A stretch of DNA of 64,000 bases. Source: Streptomyces fungicidicus (GTDB lineage: Bacteria; Actinomycetota; Actinomycetes; Streptomycetales; Streptomycetaceae). Below the pieces are notes generated by a model. The model was not told the DNA's origin. It searched no databases and saw nothing but the letters and a program-made list of their open reading frames with translations. The position numbers were made by a program, and so were the translations under genes. The stretch spans positions 2,046,001 to 2,110,000 of the forward strand of contig NZ_CP023407.1 of the NCBI RefSeq assembly GCF_003665435.1, written 5' to 3'. How positions within the stretch are numbered: position 1 is the stretch's first letter; the number at the start of each line of letters is the position of its first letter. Of the stretch, positions 62,963 through 64,000 are shown piece after piece.

Positions 62963-64000
62963 TCACGTCAGGGTGGCTTTCACGTAGTCCTGCCACTGGG
63001 CTGTGAACTCCTCGCGGGTCAGGGCGAGTACCCGGTGCATCGCGTCCTCGACGGCGCCCTCCCGGTCCTGGTGGGCGCCCACGGCGCGGTAGAACTCGCG
63101 CAGGCGGTCCTCGCCCCAGCGCTCGGCGATGAGGCGGCAGGCCAGCCAGCCGCTCTCGTAGGCGCGGGCCAGACGGTCCGCGTCGCCCGCGAAACCGAAG
63201 TCCTCGTCGTCGGGCAGCCCGGCGGGCACCTCGCCCCGGCCCACCGCGTACGCCAGCTCGGGCGCGGCCTCGTCGGGGTGTCGGTCGCCGCCGCGGTAGC
63301 CGACCCAGTCGGCGAACCCCTCGGACAGCCACAGCGGGGTGGCGGCGGAGGTGTGGGCGCGGGTGGCGACATGGGTGGTCTCGTGGGTGAGCACGATCTG
63401 CCGGCCCGGGTCGCCGAGCAGTCCGAACGCCTCCGGGTTGACGATGACCCGGTCCGCGGGCGCCCGCCCGCCCGTGCCGGTCGCGCCGGTGGTGACCGCG
63501 GCGATCCCCCGGTAGGAGGAGGCGGGCGAACCCAGCAGGCCCGCCATGCCCTCCAGGTTCGCCGGGACCAGGACGACCACGCGCCCGGCCCAGCGCGTGC
63601 CCCACGCGCCGGACACCGCGGGCACCGAGCGGTCGGCCAGCCCCGCGTAGTCGCGCAGCGTGTCGGCGGACTGCCCGACGCCCAGCACCAGGCTCCGCCC
63701 GCCCCGGACGGCGCGTACGGTCCCCTGGTCCCAGAGCTGCTGCCCCGACTTCGCCGCGGGCCGGTCGGAGTCGACGGACCAGCGGCCCTCCGCGTCCCGG
63801 CTCAGGCTCAGCGAGCGGGCGGTGACGACCGGGGAGCCGTCGTGGCCCTCGACCCGGTAGCTCAGGTCGGCGGCGGCGGTGGCGGTGTCACCGGTGCGGT
63901 CGAGGGCGGTGACGCGGTACGACCAGTCCGCGAGGGGCACCGCGCGCAGGCCGGCGAACCCGGTCCGGGTGCCGGTGCGGGCGTAGGCGGCGGCGTCGCG
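62963..64000 (-). CDS. Zinc metallopeptidase-like protein (5' end beyond the window)
   Basis: At least 345 residues; the frame is open to the right edge, so the start is missing. The C-terminal part has HExxH in QIVLTHETTHVATR with a downstream Glu in LSEGFADWVGYR, the gluzincin-type (peptidase MA-like) site. The N-terminal part is beta-rich (WSYRVTALDRTGDTATAAA), perhaps an NTF2-like or beta-sandwich region. It is probably exported or lipid-anchored, but the signal region is outside the window. It converges with the GT87 gene. Confidence 0.85.
   Translation of the reverse strand, partial: RDAAAYARTGTRTGFAGLRAVPLADWSYRVTALDRTGDTATAAADLSYRVEGHDGSPVVTARSLSLSRDAEGRWSVDSDRPAAKSGQQLWDQGTVRAVRGGRSLVLGVGQSADTLRDYAGLADRSVPAVSGAWGTRWAGRVVVLVPANLEGMAGLLGSPASSYRGIAAVTTGATGTGGRAPADRVIVNPEAFGLLGDPGRQIVLTHETTHVATRAHTSAATPLWLSEGFADWVGYRGGDRHPDEAAPELAYAVGRGEVPAGLPDDEDFGFAGDADRLARAYESGWLACRLIAERWGEDRLREFYRAVGAHQDREGAVEDAMHRVLALTREEFTAQWQDYVKATLT

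Overview
The window is high-GC actinobacterial chromosome and almost certainly Streptomyces. It carries the Streptomyces version of the division and cell wall (dcw) cluster, a long DivIVA with a Pro/Gly/Gln-rich insert, SepF and SepG next to FtsZ, a MacRS-type two-component pair, a ROK glucokinase (GlkA type), a trp attenuator before a fused trpEG, many GTG and TTG starts, and many genes that look leaderless. No tRNA, rRNA, CRISPR array, prophage or insertion sequence was seen. This is core chromosome rather than an accessory island.

Layout. Bases 1-101 hold the 3' end of a plus-strand gene, possibly ileS. Bases 330-18059 (minus strand) are the dcw cluster, in transcription order rsmH, ftsL, ftsI, murE, murF, mraY, murD, ftsW, murG, ftsQ, (promoter region), ftsZ, ylmD, yggS/ylmE, sepF, sepG, divIVA. 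Many junctions are 4-nt GTGA/ATGA overlaps, which suggests translational coupling. No mraZ, ftsA or murC is present. Bases 18474-24020 (plus) hold a beta-carbonic anhydrase and a MoxR / DUF58 / TgpA-type transglutaminase operon. Bases 24259-26401 (minus) hold a DUF3040 membrane protein, a methyltransferase and a HEPN-domain protein. Bases 26502-30043 (plus) form an operon of a degenerate ABC ATPase, a YhgE/Pip membrane protein and a TetR regulator, with a palindromic operator on its promoter.

Bases 30466-39296 cover an FAD oxidoreductase, a Tyr/Gln-rich membrane protein, metF, thiE, an Rv2175c-type DNA-binding protein, a ferredoxin-reductase-like enzyme, and a TPP-riboswitch-controlled thiO-thiS-thiG operon. 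Bases 39518-48600 contain a PASTA-domain Ser/Thr kinase, an endonuclease IV-like protein, a sulfite-oxidase-like protein, bacterioferritin with its ferredoxin (Bfd, with an iron box), class II DAHP synthase, the trp leader and attenuator with trpEG, and a D-lactate-dehydrogenase-like enzyme. Bases 48670-64000 hold macRS, an acyltransferase, a hydrolase, an EEP nuclease-fold protein, glkA, DUF5304, an ArsA-type ATPase, an SRPBCC protein, a metallophosphoesterase, fadD, a PimB-like mannosyltransferase, a GT87 transferase and an edge-truncated zinc peptidase.

The gene content broadly parallels Mycobacterium tuberculosis from about Rv2145c (wag31) to Rv2188c (pimB'), so the neighbourhood appears to be an old actinobacterial block joining septum building, envelope lipid/glycan synthesis and aromatic amino-acid entry. 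The signals most worth a second look are the leaderless start architecture, the operator-controlled degenerate-ATPase/YhgE operon, the HEPN protein with an R-x4-H motif, a repeated intergenic hairpin element in three copies, a duplicated hairpin after glkA, and the inverted repeat and GACAC motifs upstream of ftsZ.
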